Assembly (NCBI GenBank): GCA_910579845.1
Contig: CAJTWL010000006.1
Coordinates: 46,842-110,841, forward strand
Length of the DNA: 64,000 nt
Reading direction: 5' to 3'
Source of the DNA: an uncultured Muribaculaceae bacterium
GTDB taxonomy: Bacteria; Bacteroidota; Bacteroidia; Bacteroidales; Muribaculaceae
Part shown: positions 8,446-17,206 of the stretch, one piece after another
Layout: each line of letters begins with the position of its first letter
How positions within the stretch are numbered: position 1 is the first letter of the stretch
Notes under the pieces: model-generated
Told to the model about the DNA's origin: nothing
What the model saw: only the letters and a program-made list of their open reading frames with translations
The model's database searches: none
Position numbers and translations under genes: made by a program

Positions 8446-11247
8446 ATGAGGAAACTGTGTGCATTCACAATATTTACAGTTTTAATAATTCTTCTTTCCG
8501 CCTGTGGCACTAAGAAGAACACCCCTGCTTCGCGCCAATGGCAGGCTTTTACTACCCGTTATAATGTTTATTTCAACGGTAAAGAGCATTACAACGAGCA
8601 GCTTCAGCAGATGGAGCGCGAATATGAGGATGACTATACGCGCCGGTTGCTCACACATCCCGCAGAGGCACGCGCCGATCAGAAGATGCCGCAGCCTAAT
8701 GGGGATTTCAAGCGCACAGTGGAGAAGATGCAGAAGGCTATACAGCTGCATTCCATAAAAAAGAAGCCGCCGAAGAAAAGCGCATCTCCCAAAGAGAAGT
8801 CATTCCGTGCGCGCGATGAGTTCAATCCGTTTCTTCACAATGCCTGGCTCACAATGGGTAAGGCGCAATATTACGATGGTGATTTTTCGGGAGCGGCGGC
8901 TACTTTCATGTATATTTCCCGACATTTCACATGGTTGCCGGAGGTGGTTACAGAAGCCCGTCTGTGGCAGACTCTCTGTTATTGTGCGATGGATTGGATA
9001 TATGAGGCGGAAAACAGCATTCATCTTGTCAAAGAGAAGCAGTTGGTCAATAAGAATCTCCGGAATCTGTATAATTGGACAATGGCGGATCTTCTCGTAA
9101 GATCTGATAAATATGACGAGGCTGTTCCTTATCTTGCCGCAGCTGCCAAAGTCTCTTCAGGTACGCAGAGAAACAGACTATGGTTCCTGCTTGGTCAGCT
9201 ATATTCGCATCAGGGCAAGAAAAAGCAGGCTTATGAGGCATTCAGACATGCGGGTAAAGGGCAGGGTATTCCGTATAGAGCCAAATTCAATGCGCGGATC
9301 AAGCAGAGTGAGGTTTTTTCAGGGAAAAATATCACGAAGGAGGTAAATTCACTGAAAGCCATGACACGCTATGCCCGTAACAAAGAATATGAGGATCAGA
9401 TATATTATGCCATAGGAAATCTATATCTGTCGAGAGGAGATTCGCTGAAAGCCATAGAGAATTACAGGCTGTCGACAGAGAAATCCACCCGTAACGGTAT
9501 CGACAAGGCACTTGCACAGTTGGCATTGGGGAATATATATTTTGCAAAAGGGGACTATGTGAAGGCTCAGCCTTGTTATGCCGAGGCTATTCCGCAGCTG
9601 CCTGAAAACTATCCTGATTATAAGATGCTCAAGCGTCGTAGCGATGTGCTTGACGAACTCTCTGTCTATGCCCAGAATGTACAGTTGCAGGATTCGTTGC
9701 TGACACTCGCGGCGATGACGCCCGAACAGCAGATGGAAGTGGCACGACGTCTGATTGCCGAACTGGTAGAGCGCGAGCGCAAAGCTGCCGAGGAAGCCAG
9801 ACGAGAGGAGGCTATGGCTGAGAGAGAGGCTCTGGAAGGGAATGATATGATCAAACGTAACGACCAGGCGGCACAAGGTTTCACGGCAAATGGCGACAAG
9901 TCATGGTATTTCTACAACGCTATGACCAAATCGCAGGGAAAAACAGAATTTCAACGTCGCTGGGGTGCCCGTCGTCTGGAGGATGACTGGCGTCGGCGTA
10001 ATAAGTCATCGTTCGCATTCAATGACGAATCGAACGGAGACGGCAATACGGCTGAAACAGGTGCGGATACCGCACCGGACTCCGACAACAAGACGGAGGG
10101 TGAAGGCAAAAAGGATGATGCCGCCGACAGCTCCGATCCGCACAATCCGGAATATTATCTTTCACAGATTCCAAACACCGAGGAGCAGAAGAAAAACGCT
10201 AACGATATCATCCAGGAGGGTCTCTATAATATGGGATTGATATTGAAGGATAAACTTGAGGATTATCCTGCGGCAAAGAATGAGTTTCTGACTCTGGAGA
10301 AACGTTATCCTGACAATATCTATCGTCTGGATGTCTATTATAATCTTTATCTGATGGCGGTGCGTCGTGACGATACCGCGGATGCGGAATACTGGCGTGG
10401 CAAAATACTTTCGGATTTCCCCGATTCTCCGTATGGTCTGGCTATGAAGGATCCGCAGTATTTCAATAATCTGCGTCGAATGAATCAGATCCAGGAGGAA
10501 CTTTATGAAGAGGCGTATCAGGCATATCTCGATAATGACAACAGCAAGGTACATGAGCTGACAGCCCGTATGGAGAAGGACTTCCCTCTGTCTGAGATTC
10601 TGCCTAAATTCGTGTTTATCAACGCGCTCTCATATCTTACGGAGAAAGATAATGAAAAGTTCCGTACACAGCTCTCCTCGCTTCTTGAACGTTGGCCCGA
10701 CACTGACATGACACCTATGGCTGCCGGAATAATGAAGGGACTCAAGGCGGGACGTGTGCCGAATGCGGGTCTGTCAAATTCGCGAGGGCTTATATGGAAC
10801 CTGAATCTGACAAACGATTCAACAGCCGGCTCCAACGAATCGCTGGCTCAGTTCCTCAACACTCCCGACTCCGCACAATATATGGTACTTGCCTTCCCTC
10901 GCGATTCAGTAAACTCCAATCAGTTGTTGTATGAGGTGGCGAGATTCAATTTCTCCTCCTTCGTGGTAAGGGATTTTGATATGGAACCGATGAGTTTCGG
11001 CGAGATAGGACTGATTGTGATAAAAGGATTCAGAAATCTCAAAGAGGCTGAATATTATTCCGGTGTGCTTCAGAGCAAGGGTCCGGAACTGCCCCCAGGT
11101 ACAAGATCAATTATAATAAGCAAGCACAATTTTGAACTTCTGTTGAACGAAGGGCGTTCATTTGAAGAATACTTCAGGTTTGTTCAGAGTCTGTCGGACA
11201 CCCCGCCCGACGGATTGCCGCCTGTCACGCCTCCTGAGGAGGAATGA
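8446..11247 (+). CDS. porW: PorW/SprE-like type IX secretion lipoprotein with TPR repeats
   Basis: A 933-residue lipoprotein: lipobox LLSAC puts the lipidated Cys at residue 20. The N-terminal TTRYNVYFNG block, many tetratricopeptide-like repeats (about 100-440 and 575-720), a charged coiled stretch (about 425-470) and the block WYFYNAM...KTEFQRRWG (about 485-510) match PorW/SprE, a periplasmic-side lipoprotein needed for type IX secretion and gliding in Bacteroidetes. I chose ATG 8446 over an in-frame TTG at 8431 because it starts exactly at the signal peptide. The next gene is PorX-like, which supports the assignment. The Asp/Glu-rich linker at 535-570 is low-complexity. Family call is good; whether this species secretes by type IX is not shown here. 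Confidence 0.75.
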   Translation: MRKLCAFTIFTVLIILLSACGTKKNTPASRQWQAFTTRYNVYFNGKEHYNEQLQQMEREYEDDYTRRLLTHPAEARADQKMPQPNGDFKRTVEKMQKAIQLHSIKKKPPKKSASPKEKSFRARDEFNPFLHNAWLTMGKAQYYDGDFSGAAATFMYISRHFTWLPEVVTEARLWQTLCYCAMDWIYEAENSIHLVKEKQLVNKNLRNLYNWTMADLLVRSDKYDEAVPYLAAAAKVSSGTQRNRLWFLLGQLYSHQGKKKQAYEAFRHAGKGQGIPYRAKFNARIKQSEVFSGKNITKEVNSLKAMTRYARNKEYEDQIYYAIGNLYLSRGDSLKAIENYRLSTEKSTRNGIDKALAQLALGNIYFAKGDYVKAQPCYAEAIPQLPENYPDYKMLKRRSDVLDELSVYAQNVQLQDSLLTLAAMTPEQQMEVARRLIAELVERERKAAEEARREEAMAEREALEGNDMIKRNDQAAQGFTANGDKSWYFYNAMTKSQGKTEFQRRWGARRLEDDWRRRNKSSFAFNDESNGDGNTAETGADTAPDSDNKTEGEGKKDDAADSSDPHNPEYYLSQIPNTEEQKKNANDIIQEGLYNMGLILKDKLEDYPAAKNEFLTLEKRYPDNIYRLDVYYNLYLMAVRRDDTADAEYWRGKILSDFPDSPYGLAMKDPQYFNNLRRMNQIQEELYEEAYQAYLDNDNSKVHELTARMEKDFPLSEILPKFVFINALSYLTEKDNEKFRTQLSSLLERWPDTDMTPMAAGIMKGLKAGRVPNAGLSNSRGLIWNLNLTNDSTAGSNESLAQFLNTPDSAQYMVLAFPRDSVNSNQLLYEVARFNFSSFVVRDFDMEPMSFGEIGLIVIKGFRNLKEAEYYSGVLQSKGPELPPGTRSIIISKHNFELLLNEGRSFEEYFRFVQSLSDTPPDGLPPVTPPEEE

Positions 11248-11308
11248 CACCGTATGCGTACCCAATTCATATTTATTTTTAAACAAGCTCTAAATAGTTT
11301 ATCCACCT

Positions 11309-12850
11309 ATGTCAGACAAGATCTTATGGGCAGACGATGAGATAGATCTGCTGAAACCACATATTCTTTTCCTCAAAGCCAAAGGGTATGATGTCAAGAC
11401 GGTCTCTAATGGCCGTGATGCGCTTGACGCTCTCGACCACGACGCATATTCACTCATTCTGCTTGATGAGAATATGCCCGGTATATCGGGACTGGAGACT
11501 CTTTCGGAGATCAACCGGCGTCATCCTGAACTTCCTGTGATCATGATCACAAAAAGCGAGGAGGAGAATATTATGGATCAGGCTATCGGCAACCGGATTG
11601 CCGATTATCTGATAAAACCTGTAAATCCTAATCAGATTCTGTTGTCAATAAAGAAGAATCTGCATAGCCGCGAGATTGTGGCAGAGCAGGCGACAACCAA
11701 TTATCAGCAGGATTTCATGAGGCTGTCGGCAAAGATAAACGCAGCCTCTTCTCTGGAAGACTGGATGGAGGTTTACAAGGAGCTTGTCAGATGGGAGCTC
11801 AAACTTGAAGATACGGACAATTCAATGTCGGAGATGCTGTTGATGCAGAAGCGTGATGCCAATTCAAATTTCTGCAAGTTTGTGAAAAGGAATTATGAAG
11901 AGTGGGTGACAAGTGACAACCCCCCGTTGATGAGTCCGCGTATATTCAGCAAATGTGTTTTTCCCATGCTTGATGCCGGTGAGAAGATCTGTCTCTTTGT
12001 CATAGATAACTTCAGGTTTGACCAGTGGAAAGTTGTTCAGCCGTTGATTTCTGAATTTTTCAATATTACAGAGGATCTCTACACCACAATTCTGCCTACC
12101 TCCACCCAATACGCGCGCAATGCGATTTTTGCCGGACTGATGCCTCTGCAGATAGAGAAGATGTTTCCGCAATATTGGGTAGATGAAGATGAGAATGAAG
12201 GATTGAATATCCACGAAGAGAAGCTTGTGCAGACACAACTGGATCGATTTCGCCGCAAAGAGAGATTCATTTACACCAAACTTAATGATTCATCGGCAGG
12301 TGAGAAATTCGTACAGATGTTGTCGGCAAACAGGGATGTGCCGCTGCAGGTGGTTGTGCTGAATTTCATAGATATGCTTTCTCATGCAAGAACGGAGTCG
12401 AAAATGATCCGTGAGCTTGCCAACAGCGACGCCGCCTATCGTTCGCTGACCGAGAGCTGGTTCCGACACTCCTCCGCAATAGAGATATTCCGCCGTCTGG
12501 CTGAATTGGGATACAAGGTGTTGCTGACAACCGATCATGGCACAATCCGTGTGGATAATCCGATAAAAGTTGTCGGAGACAAAAATACCAACACCAATCT
12601 GCGCTACAAGGTAGGCAAGAGTCTTAATTACAATCCCAGACAGGTATATGAGATGCATGATCCCAAACGTTTCGGATTGCCCGCACCGAATCTTTCAAGC
12701 AGTTTCATTTATGCGTTGAATGAGGATTTCTTCTCATATCCTAATAATTATAATTATTATGTACAGTATTATACAGGAACATTCCAGCATGGTGGCATAT
12801 CTCTGCAGGAGATGCTTGTGCCGCTTATTACACTGATGCCTAAGGTATGA
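11309..12850 (+). CDS. porX: PorX-like response regulator with PglZ/alkaline-phosphatase effector domain
   Basis: A 513-residue protein. Receiver domain 1-120 has the phospho-acceptor Asp53 (LLDENMPG), acidic pocket Asp9/Asp10, Thr81 and Lys103. A helical linker follows, then an alkaline-phosphatase-fold PglZ domain (about 210-510) with probable zinc ligands Asp233, Thr266, Asp355, His359, Asp409, His410 and His494. This architecture is PorX, the response regulator that with PorY controls type IX secretion in Porphyromonas and hydrolyses oligonucleotides in published work. The receiver begins DKILWADDE as in known PorX proteins. No histidine kinase is nearby, which is usual. The stop overlaps the Sel1 gene start by 4 bases. 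Confidence 0.88.
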   Translation: MSDKILWADDEIDLLKPHILFLKAKGYDVKTVSNGRDALDALDHDAYSLILLDENMPGISGLETLSEINRRHPELPVIMITKSEEENIMDQAIGNRIADYLIKPVNPNQILLSIKKNLHSREIVAEQATTNYQQDFMRLSAKINAASSLEDWMEVYKELVRWELKLEDTDNSMSEMLLMQKRDANSNFCKFVKRNYEEWVTSDNPPLMSPRIFSKCVFPMLDAGEKICLFVIDNFRFDQWKVVQPLISEFFNITEDLYTTILPTSTQYARNAIFAGLMPLQIEKMFPQYWVDEDENEGLNIHEEKLVQTQLDRFRRKERFIYTKLNDSSAGEKFVQMLSANRDVPLQVVVLNFIDMLSHARTESKMIRELANSDAAYRSLTESWFRHSSAIEIFRRLAELGYKVLLTTDHGTIRVDNPIKVVGDKNTNTNLRYKVGKSLNYNPRQVYEMHDPKRFGLPAPNLSSSFIYALNEDFFSYPNNYNYYVQYYTGTFQHGGISLQEMLVPLITLMPKV

Positions 12851-13443
12851 GACTGCTGCTCCACATATTGATTGCAGCTATGATCGCAGGCCCTGCGCTC
12901 ACCGGAATACGCGATCTGGAGGACCGTGCCGAGCGTGGCGACAAATCGGCTGTATCAATGTTGCGGGATTCCGCAGAGAACGGAAACGCCAGGGCTATGA
13001 ATTATCTCGGCTTCCTGTATTGGCAGGGGCTTGGTGTGCGTCAGGATGCGGATTCAGCCATGTACTACCTTCGTCATGGTGTGGCTTGCGGTGATGCAAA
13101 GGCGATGGGAAATTTAGGACATTTGCTGCTTATCGGAGAGAGGGGGATAACTCCCGACAGTGTAGAGGGTATGCGGTTACTGAATGCGGCGGTTGCCGGA
13201 AGAAACTCTGCGGCACTCAGAGAATTGGCTGATATCCTCGACCATACGGAACGTTATGATTCCCTTTGTCCGCAGGGGATAAAAAAAGTAGCCGATGCAT
13301 ATTCGCATGGCTACCCGTTGCATTATGATTATAAAAAATCTGTCCGTTATTATTGGCGTGCCGCACAAGCCGGCGACAGCGTGGCGGCAAGGATCATTGA
13401 CGAGACTGTCCAGATGTTCCCTGATATCCTGAAAAATTTATAA
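12847..13443 (+). CDS. Sel1-repeat protein, secreted or periplasmic
   Basis: A 198-residue protein with a probable signal peptide (1-20) and two to four Sel1-like repeats (about 46-125 and 150-185), marked by the A..LG.LY..G.GV pattern and SAVSMLRD-type helices. Sel1 repeats are protein-interaction scaffolds. Start ATG 12847 overlaps the porX stop (ATGA), so it is cotranslated with PorX and may be a partner of the type IX secretion machinery (inference). It ends at a TTATAA that also supplies the stop of the convergent TonB-C gene. Confidence 0.75.
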   Translation: MRLLLHILIAAMIAGPALTGIRDLEDRAERGDKSAVSMLRDSAENGNARAMNYLGFLYWQGLGVRQDADSAMYYLRHGVACGDAKAMGNLGHLLLIGERGITPDSVEGMRLLNAAVAGRNSAALRELADILDHTERYDSLCPQGIKKVADAYSHGYPLHYDYKKSVRYYWRAAQAGDSVAARIIDETVQMFPDILKNL

Positions 13444-13794
13444 TCGGAATTTTACGGAGATAGAGGCGGGAGAATCCACAGCTGTGCCGTTTTTCTGAGC
13501 CGGAATCCATTTCGGCATTGATTTTGCGATCCGGATAGCTTCCTGCTCGAGGTCCGGATTCACCATTCTTTTGATTTTGAAATTGTTTAAAGTACCGTCC
13601 GCTTTTACGACGAATGTTACTATCACGGTTCCTTCGGCACCGTTTTCTATGGCTGCTGCCGGATATCTGACCGATTTCGCTATAAAACTGTTCATTTCGG
13701 CTATTCCTCCCGGAAATGAAGCGGGTGTATCCTGTGCTGAAGCAGAAACTACAAATGCCAGTATTCCTAAAATAGTTGCTAAAATCTTTTTCAT
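13438..13794 (-). CDS. Small periplasmic TonB C-terminal-domain protein
   Basis: A 118-residue protein with a clear signal peptide (1-20, ending SASAQ) followed directly by a TonB_C-type domain (about 30-118, with the SVRYP, EGTV.V.FVV..DG and MPKWIPA blocks). It lacks the transmembrane anchor and proline-rich spacer of a working TonB, so it is not an ordinary energy transducer; such short proteins are common in Bacteroidetes and may bind outer-membrane partners. It ends at 13438, overlapping the convergent Sel1 gene by 6 bases. Confidence 0.78.
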   Translation of the reverse strand: MKKILATILGILAFVVSASAQDTPASFPGGIAEMNSFIAKSVRYPAAAIENGAEGTVIVTFVVKADGTLNNFKIKRMVNPDLEQEAIRIAKSMPKWIPAQKNGTAVDSPASISVKFRL

Positions 13795-13816
13795 AATTAT
13801 TGACCTAATTTATAAG

Positions 13817-13833
13817 GAAGTCATCATGACTTC
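13817..13833. promoter_or_regulatory. Perfect short palindrome upstream of the TonB-C gene
   Basis: GAAGTCA at 13817-13823 and TGACTTC at 13827-13833 are perfect inverted repeats around TCA, 23 bases before the start codon of the minus-strand TonB-C gene. It could be an operator or a 5' leader hairpin. Seen directly; role is inference. Confidence 0.4.
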
Positions 13834-13969
13834 ATTCTCTTAGACAACTAAATTAATAAAAAGTTACAAGTGGCGATGCATTTTTTCAAGCGAATCAAGA
13901 TTTTCCCTTGAAGTTTGCTTTAATATAGTCGGGTATACGGCTTGTAATTATGTAATTAACGGGCTGTAT

Positions 13970-14060
13970 CCGATGGTTGGGAGGGAGTTTGTCCTCAAAC
14001 TCCCTGTATGACTTGGAATTTTTCAGCGACTTGGGGACAAGTCGCACTCCCAAACATCGG
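13970..14060. repeat. REP/BIME-like compound palindrome
   Basis: A 91-bp element. Outer arms 13970-13983 and 14047-14060 pair 13 of 14 bases. Inside are two perfect hairpins: 13982-14005 (10-bp stem AGGGAGTTTG, loop TCCT) and 14026-14045 (8-bp stem GCGACTTG, loop GGGA). The four-base loops, GC-rich stems in AT-rich surroundings and nested symmetry resemble REP/BIME elements mobilised by REP-associated tyrosine transposases. No transposase is in the window. It lies just downstream of the DUF4491 gene and could also end its transcript. Confidence 0.6.
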
Positions 14061-14130
14061 GTAACGGTATCGTCGTGTGAATGAAGTTGTTTAAAAAAAT
14101 AGTTTCTTAGGTTTGCACGGGAACGTGAAT

Positions 14131-14421
14131 TTAACTTGATTTTCTTTTGGGATTTTTGGGAAACCAACCTTTTTCAACTCTCTTTTTCTGCTCGAAGAGC
14201 TCAAGAATACTCCATAGACATGAACAACCTACGACACCAAGAATAGGGCTTATAATATTGTTCTCAATCAATAGACTTGCTATTATGAAAGCGATACCGG
14301 TCAGTGCGAATACCCACCAGCATCGTGTCCCGAAATAATACTCACCCTTGATTACAATAGGATGGAACAGACCTATTACAAGAAATGTGGTGACAGCTAT
14401 AATCAAACCGGAGTAATTCAT
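14131..14421 (-). CDS. DUF4491 family small membrane protein
   Basis: A 96-residue protein with three hydrophobic segments (about 4-22, 34-54, 57-72) and the family blocks GLFHPIVIKGEYYFGTRCWW, SCLWSILELFEQ and GWFPKNPKR, which recur in DUF4491 proteins of Bacteroidales. Function unknown; an inner-membrane location is likely. It has 113 bp between it and the convergent end of the EamA transporter, and the palindromic repeat lies just after its stop. Confidence 0.85.
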   Translation of the reverse strand: MNYSGLIIAVTTFLVIGLFHPIVIKGEYYFGTRCWWVFALTGIAFIIASLLIENNIISPILGVVGCSCLWSILELFEQKKRVEKGWFPKNPKRKSS

Positions 14422-14534
14422 TCTGTATAATCAAATATTATCATCAAATAAATAGGAAGTTGCAGATTCAACTGGCAAATGCAAAATTATATTATTCTTC
14501 GATAAAACTCAATTTTGGAGGTTGAAAAGTTCGG

Positions 14535-15428
14535 TCAATCAGTTTTGTGTCTGTATTTGTGTCTTCTGCCCGAACCGGAGAGTATGACGGCAAGAACGGA
14601 GATAATGATAAGCATAATCCCTATTACATCGCGGGTGTCGAGTGATTCATCGAATACCATTATGCCTATTGCAACTGCTGTCACAGGTTCCATGGCTCCT
14701 AAGATAGCTGTCGGGGTAGATCCGATACGGAGTATAGCCTCAGTGGTGCACAGAAAGGATAGTGCGGCAGGGAAGAGAGCGAGACAAAAAGCGTCACCCC
14801 ATTGGAACCAGCCGCGTGGTGTGTTGCAGTTGCCGGTAGTCGCAATGTCAAAAAGAAAGACGAGCATTCCGAAAAGTAAAACATAAAATGTCATGGTCAG
14901 AGGAGGAAGATTCTTCACATCAGTGTGCCTGACAGCGACAATGTATATTGCATACGACAGTGCCGATCCCATCACAAGAAGAGTGCCGACAAGACTCAGT
15001 GTCTCACCGCCTTCACCCTTATACAAGAAGCTTATGCCAAGAAGCGACAGTGCCAGAGCGACAAAAGTGACCCATGAGAATCTCTCTTTGAAGAAGATAA
15101 TCATGATTACAGCAACCATCAGCGGGTAAACGAAAAGCATGGTCGATGCTATACCTGCGTTCATATATCCGTAGCTTTTAAAGAGTGTGAGCGAGGATAT
15201 GCCCATAAGTACACCGAGTAAAGCGAGAGTAATGAGTTTCCTTTTATCTGTTTTGAATGACATTTTTTTGAGGAGCATGATAATCCCTATAATAGGAATT
15301 GCCAGCAGGTATCTGTAGAAAAGCACTCCGGAAGCCGACATTCCGGCGTTCAGAAGAGGCAGAGCGAACAGCGGATTCATGCCATAGGTTATGGCTGCAA
15401 GTAATCCTAATATATATCCAGTTTTCAT
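14535..15428 (-). CDS. EamA-family (DMT) transporter
   Basis: A 297-residue inner-membrane protein with ten predicted helices in two five-helix EamA repeats (about 4-135 and 150-285), the drug/metabolite transporter fold. Conserved features are the N-terminal AAITYGMNPLFALPL and the PLTMTFYVLL and GAMEPVTAV blocks in the second repeat. The family moves amino acids, nucleosides or metabolites; specificity cannot be read from the sequence. It is divergent from lysS with 125 bp between them. Confidence 0.85.
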   Translation of the reverse strand: MKTGYILGLLAAITYGMNPLFALPLLNAGMSASGVLFYRYLLAIPIIGIIMLLKKMSFKTDKRKLITLALLGVLMGISSLTLFKSYGYMNAGIASTMLFVYPLMVAVIMIIFFKERFSWVTFVALALSLLGISFLYKGEGGETLSLVGTLLVMGSALSYAIYIVAVRHTDVKNLPPLTMTFYVLLFGMLVFLFDIATTGNCNTPRGWFQWGDAFCLALFPAALSFLCTTEAILRIGSTPTAILGAMEPVTAVAIGIMVFDESLDTRDVIGIMLIIISVLAVILSGSGRRHKYRHKTD

Positions 15429-15505
15429 TAGAGCGTTCTTAGGTAATAGAGGTAAGTCCGTTATTTATAACGGAGCTAATTGCAGTATGTTTCAAACAAA
15501 ATTAT

Positions 15506-15513
15506 TATCTTTG
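15506..15513 (+). promoter_or_regulatory. -7 box for lysS
   Basis: TATCTTTG matches the Bacteroidetes -7 consensus TAnnTTTG, 40 bases before the lysS start. The best -33 candidate is TTGC at 15480-15483, with a spacer of 22, longer than the usual 19-20. Confidence 0.5.
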
Positions 15514-15553
15514 CAAAACACGGAAAAATCAGGTATTATTACTCTATAAATAT

Positions 15554-17119
15554 ATGGCAAATCAAGAGTTGAGTGAACAAGAGATAGTACGTCGCCGTAG
15601 CCTGGAGGCTATGCGCGAGCGCGGAATAGATCCATATCCTGCAGCGGAATATCCCGTCACAGGAATGTCTGCCGAAATAAAGTCGAATTTCAAGGATGAC
15701 GAGGAACCGAAACGTGAGGTTTCGGTTGCCGGAAGAATCATGAGCCGCAGGATCATGGGCAAGGCATCTTTCATGGAGCTTCAGGATTCCGAGGGTCGTA
15801 TTCAGGTATATGTAAGCCGTGACGATCTTTGTCCCGGAGAGGATAAGGAGTTTTATAATGTCGTATTCAAAAAGCTCCTCGACATAGGTGACTTTATCGG
15901 TGTCAAAGGATATGTGTTCCGCACACAGATGGGCGAGATCTCAATTCATGCAAGTGAGATTACGGTTCTCGGCAAGAGTCTTCGTCCGCTTCCTATCGTG
16001 AAGATGAAAGACGGCAAGGCTTATGACGCCTTTACAGATCCGGAGCAACGCTATCGTCAGCGTTATGTGGACCTTGTCGTGAATCCGGGTGTACGCGAGA
16101 TCTTTTTGAAAAGAACAAAGATGTTCAACTCCATGCGTGGATTTTTCAACTCATTCGGATATACAGAGGTGGAGACTCCTATTCTACAGTCAATTCCCGG
16201 TGGAGCTTCAGCCCGTCCGTTTATCACACACCACAATGCACTTGATATCCCTCTTTACCTGCGTATCGCCGACGAGCTTTATCTGAAGCGTCTTATAGTG
16301 GGTGGATTCGAGGGCGTGTATGAGTTCTCGAAGAATTTCCGTAACGAAGGAATGGATCGCACTCACAATCCGGAGTTCACATGTATGGAGATCTATGTCC
16401 CCTACAAGGATTACAACTGGATGATGGATTTTACGGAGAAGATGCTCGAGAAGATAGCTCTTGATGTAAACGGTACGACAAAAGTAAAAGTCGGTGACAA
16501 CGAAATAGATTTCAAGCCTCCGTACAAACGCATAACCATGACGGATGCGATAAAGGAGAAAACAGGATTCGATATAACCGGCAAAACGGAAGATGAGCTT
16601 CGTGCCTTCTGTAAAGCCAACGGCATCGAGGTTGACGCATCGATGGGTAAAGGGAAGCTCATAGATGAGATTTTCGGAGAGAAATGCGAAGGAACATATA
16701 TTCAGCCGACATTCATTACTGATTATCCGATTGAGATGTCTCCGCTCACCAAGCGTCACCGTAAGAACCCTGAACTCACAGAACGTTTTGAGTTGATGGT
16801 AAACGGAAAGGAACTTGCAAATGCCTACAGCGAGCTTAACGATCCGATAGACCAGTATGAGCGTTTTGTAGAGCAGATGCATCTTGCCGACAAGGGAGAT
16901 GACGAGGCGATGATTATCGACGGTGACTTCATCCGCGCTCTTGAATATGGGATGCCTCCTACATCAGGCATGGGAATCGGTATGGATCGTCTTGCCATGC
17001 TGCTTACCGGACAGCAGACAATCCAGGAGGTGCTCCTGTTCCCGCAGATGCGTCCGCAGGTGACACAAAAATCGAACTCCGAGGATAATGCTTCGGAAGA
17101 GGAGGATGCGAATGCCTGA
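15554..17119 (+). CDS. lysS: Lysyl-tRNA synthetase, class II
   Basis: A 521-residue class II enzyme that charges tRNA-Lys in the cytoplasm. An N-terminal OB-fold anticodon-binding domain (about 55-165, SVAGRIMSRRIMGKASF) precedes the catalytic core with motif 2 (FRNEGMDRTHNPEF, about 264-277) and motif 3 (GMGIGMDRL, about 473-481). The C-terminus is a short acidic tail. It is followed by an intrinsic terminator and then pgi. A housekeeping gene with nothing odd seen. Confidence 0.95.
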   Translation: MANQELSEQEIVRRRSLEAMRERGIDPYPAAEYPVTGMSAEIKSNFKDDEEPKREVSVAGRIMSRRIMGKASFMELQDSEGRIQVYVSRDDLCPGEDKEFYNVVFKKLLDIGDFIGVKGYVFRTQMGEISIHASEITVLGKSLRPLPIVKMKDGKAYDAFTDPEQRYRQRYVDLVVNPGVREIFLKRTKMFNSMRGFFNSFGYTEVETPILQSIPGGASARPFITHHNALDIPLYLRIADELYLKRLIVGGFEGVYEFSKNFRNEGMDRTHNPEFTCMEIYVPYKDYNWMMDFTEKMLEKIALDVNGTTKVKVGDNEIDFKPPYKRITMTDAIKEKTGFDITGKTEDELRAFCKANGIEVDASMGKGKLIDEIFGEKCEGTYIQPTFITDYPIEMSPLTKRHRKNPELTERFELMVNGKELANAYSELNDPIDQYERFVEQMHLADKGDDEAMIIDGDFIRALEYGMPPTSGMGIGMDRLAMLLTGQQTIQEVLLFPQMRPQVTQKSNSEDNASEEEDANA

Positions 17120-17128
17120 AAGAAAGTT

Positions 17129-17169
17129 AAACAACCGACCCTTTATATGGTGCCGGTTGTTTCTCTTTT
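17129..17169 (+). terminator. Intrinsic terminator after lysS
   Basis: A 9-bp stem (17129-17137 AAACAACCG with 17154-17162) is followed by a T-rich run TTCTCTTTT. It begins 10 bases after the lysS stop. An in-frame ATG for pgi at 17147 lies inside this hairpin, a reason to place the pgi start downstream. Confidence 0.7.
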
Positions 17170-17206
17170 AAACCATAATAATGTAAAATATAATAAAATA
17201 GAAATT

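Larger units (their letters stand above)
13795..14130. other. Intergenic region with operator-like palindrome and REP-like element
   Basis: A 336-bp gap between the TonB-C gene and the DUF4491 gene. It holds a short palindrome at 13817-13833 and the compound palindromic element at 13970-14060. An open frame crosses it on the minus strand (13895-14167), but it runs through the palindromes and overlaps DUF4491, so I do not call it a gene. Confidence 0.6.

Noticed and set aside
13895..14167. An open 90-codon frame on the minus strand in the gap after DUF4491
   Set aside because: It runs straight through the nested palindromes, overlaps the end of the well-supported DUF4491 gene, has no signal of a ribosome binding site and a composition shaped by the repeat. 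It is best seen as chance reading through a repeat.
17147..17206. Upstream in-frame start for glucose-6-phosphate isomerase
   Set aside because: The ATG lies inside the lysS terminator hairpin and adds 20 residues not seen in the family.
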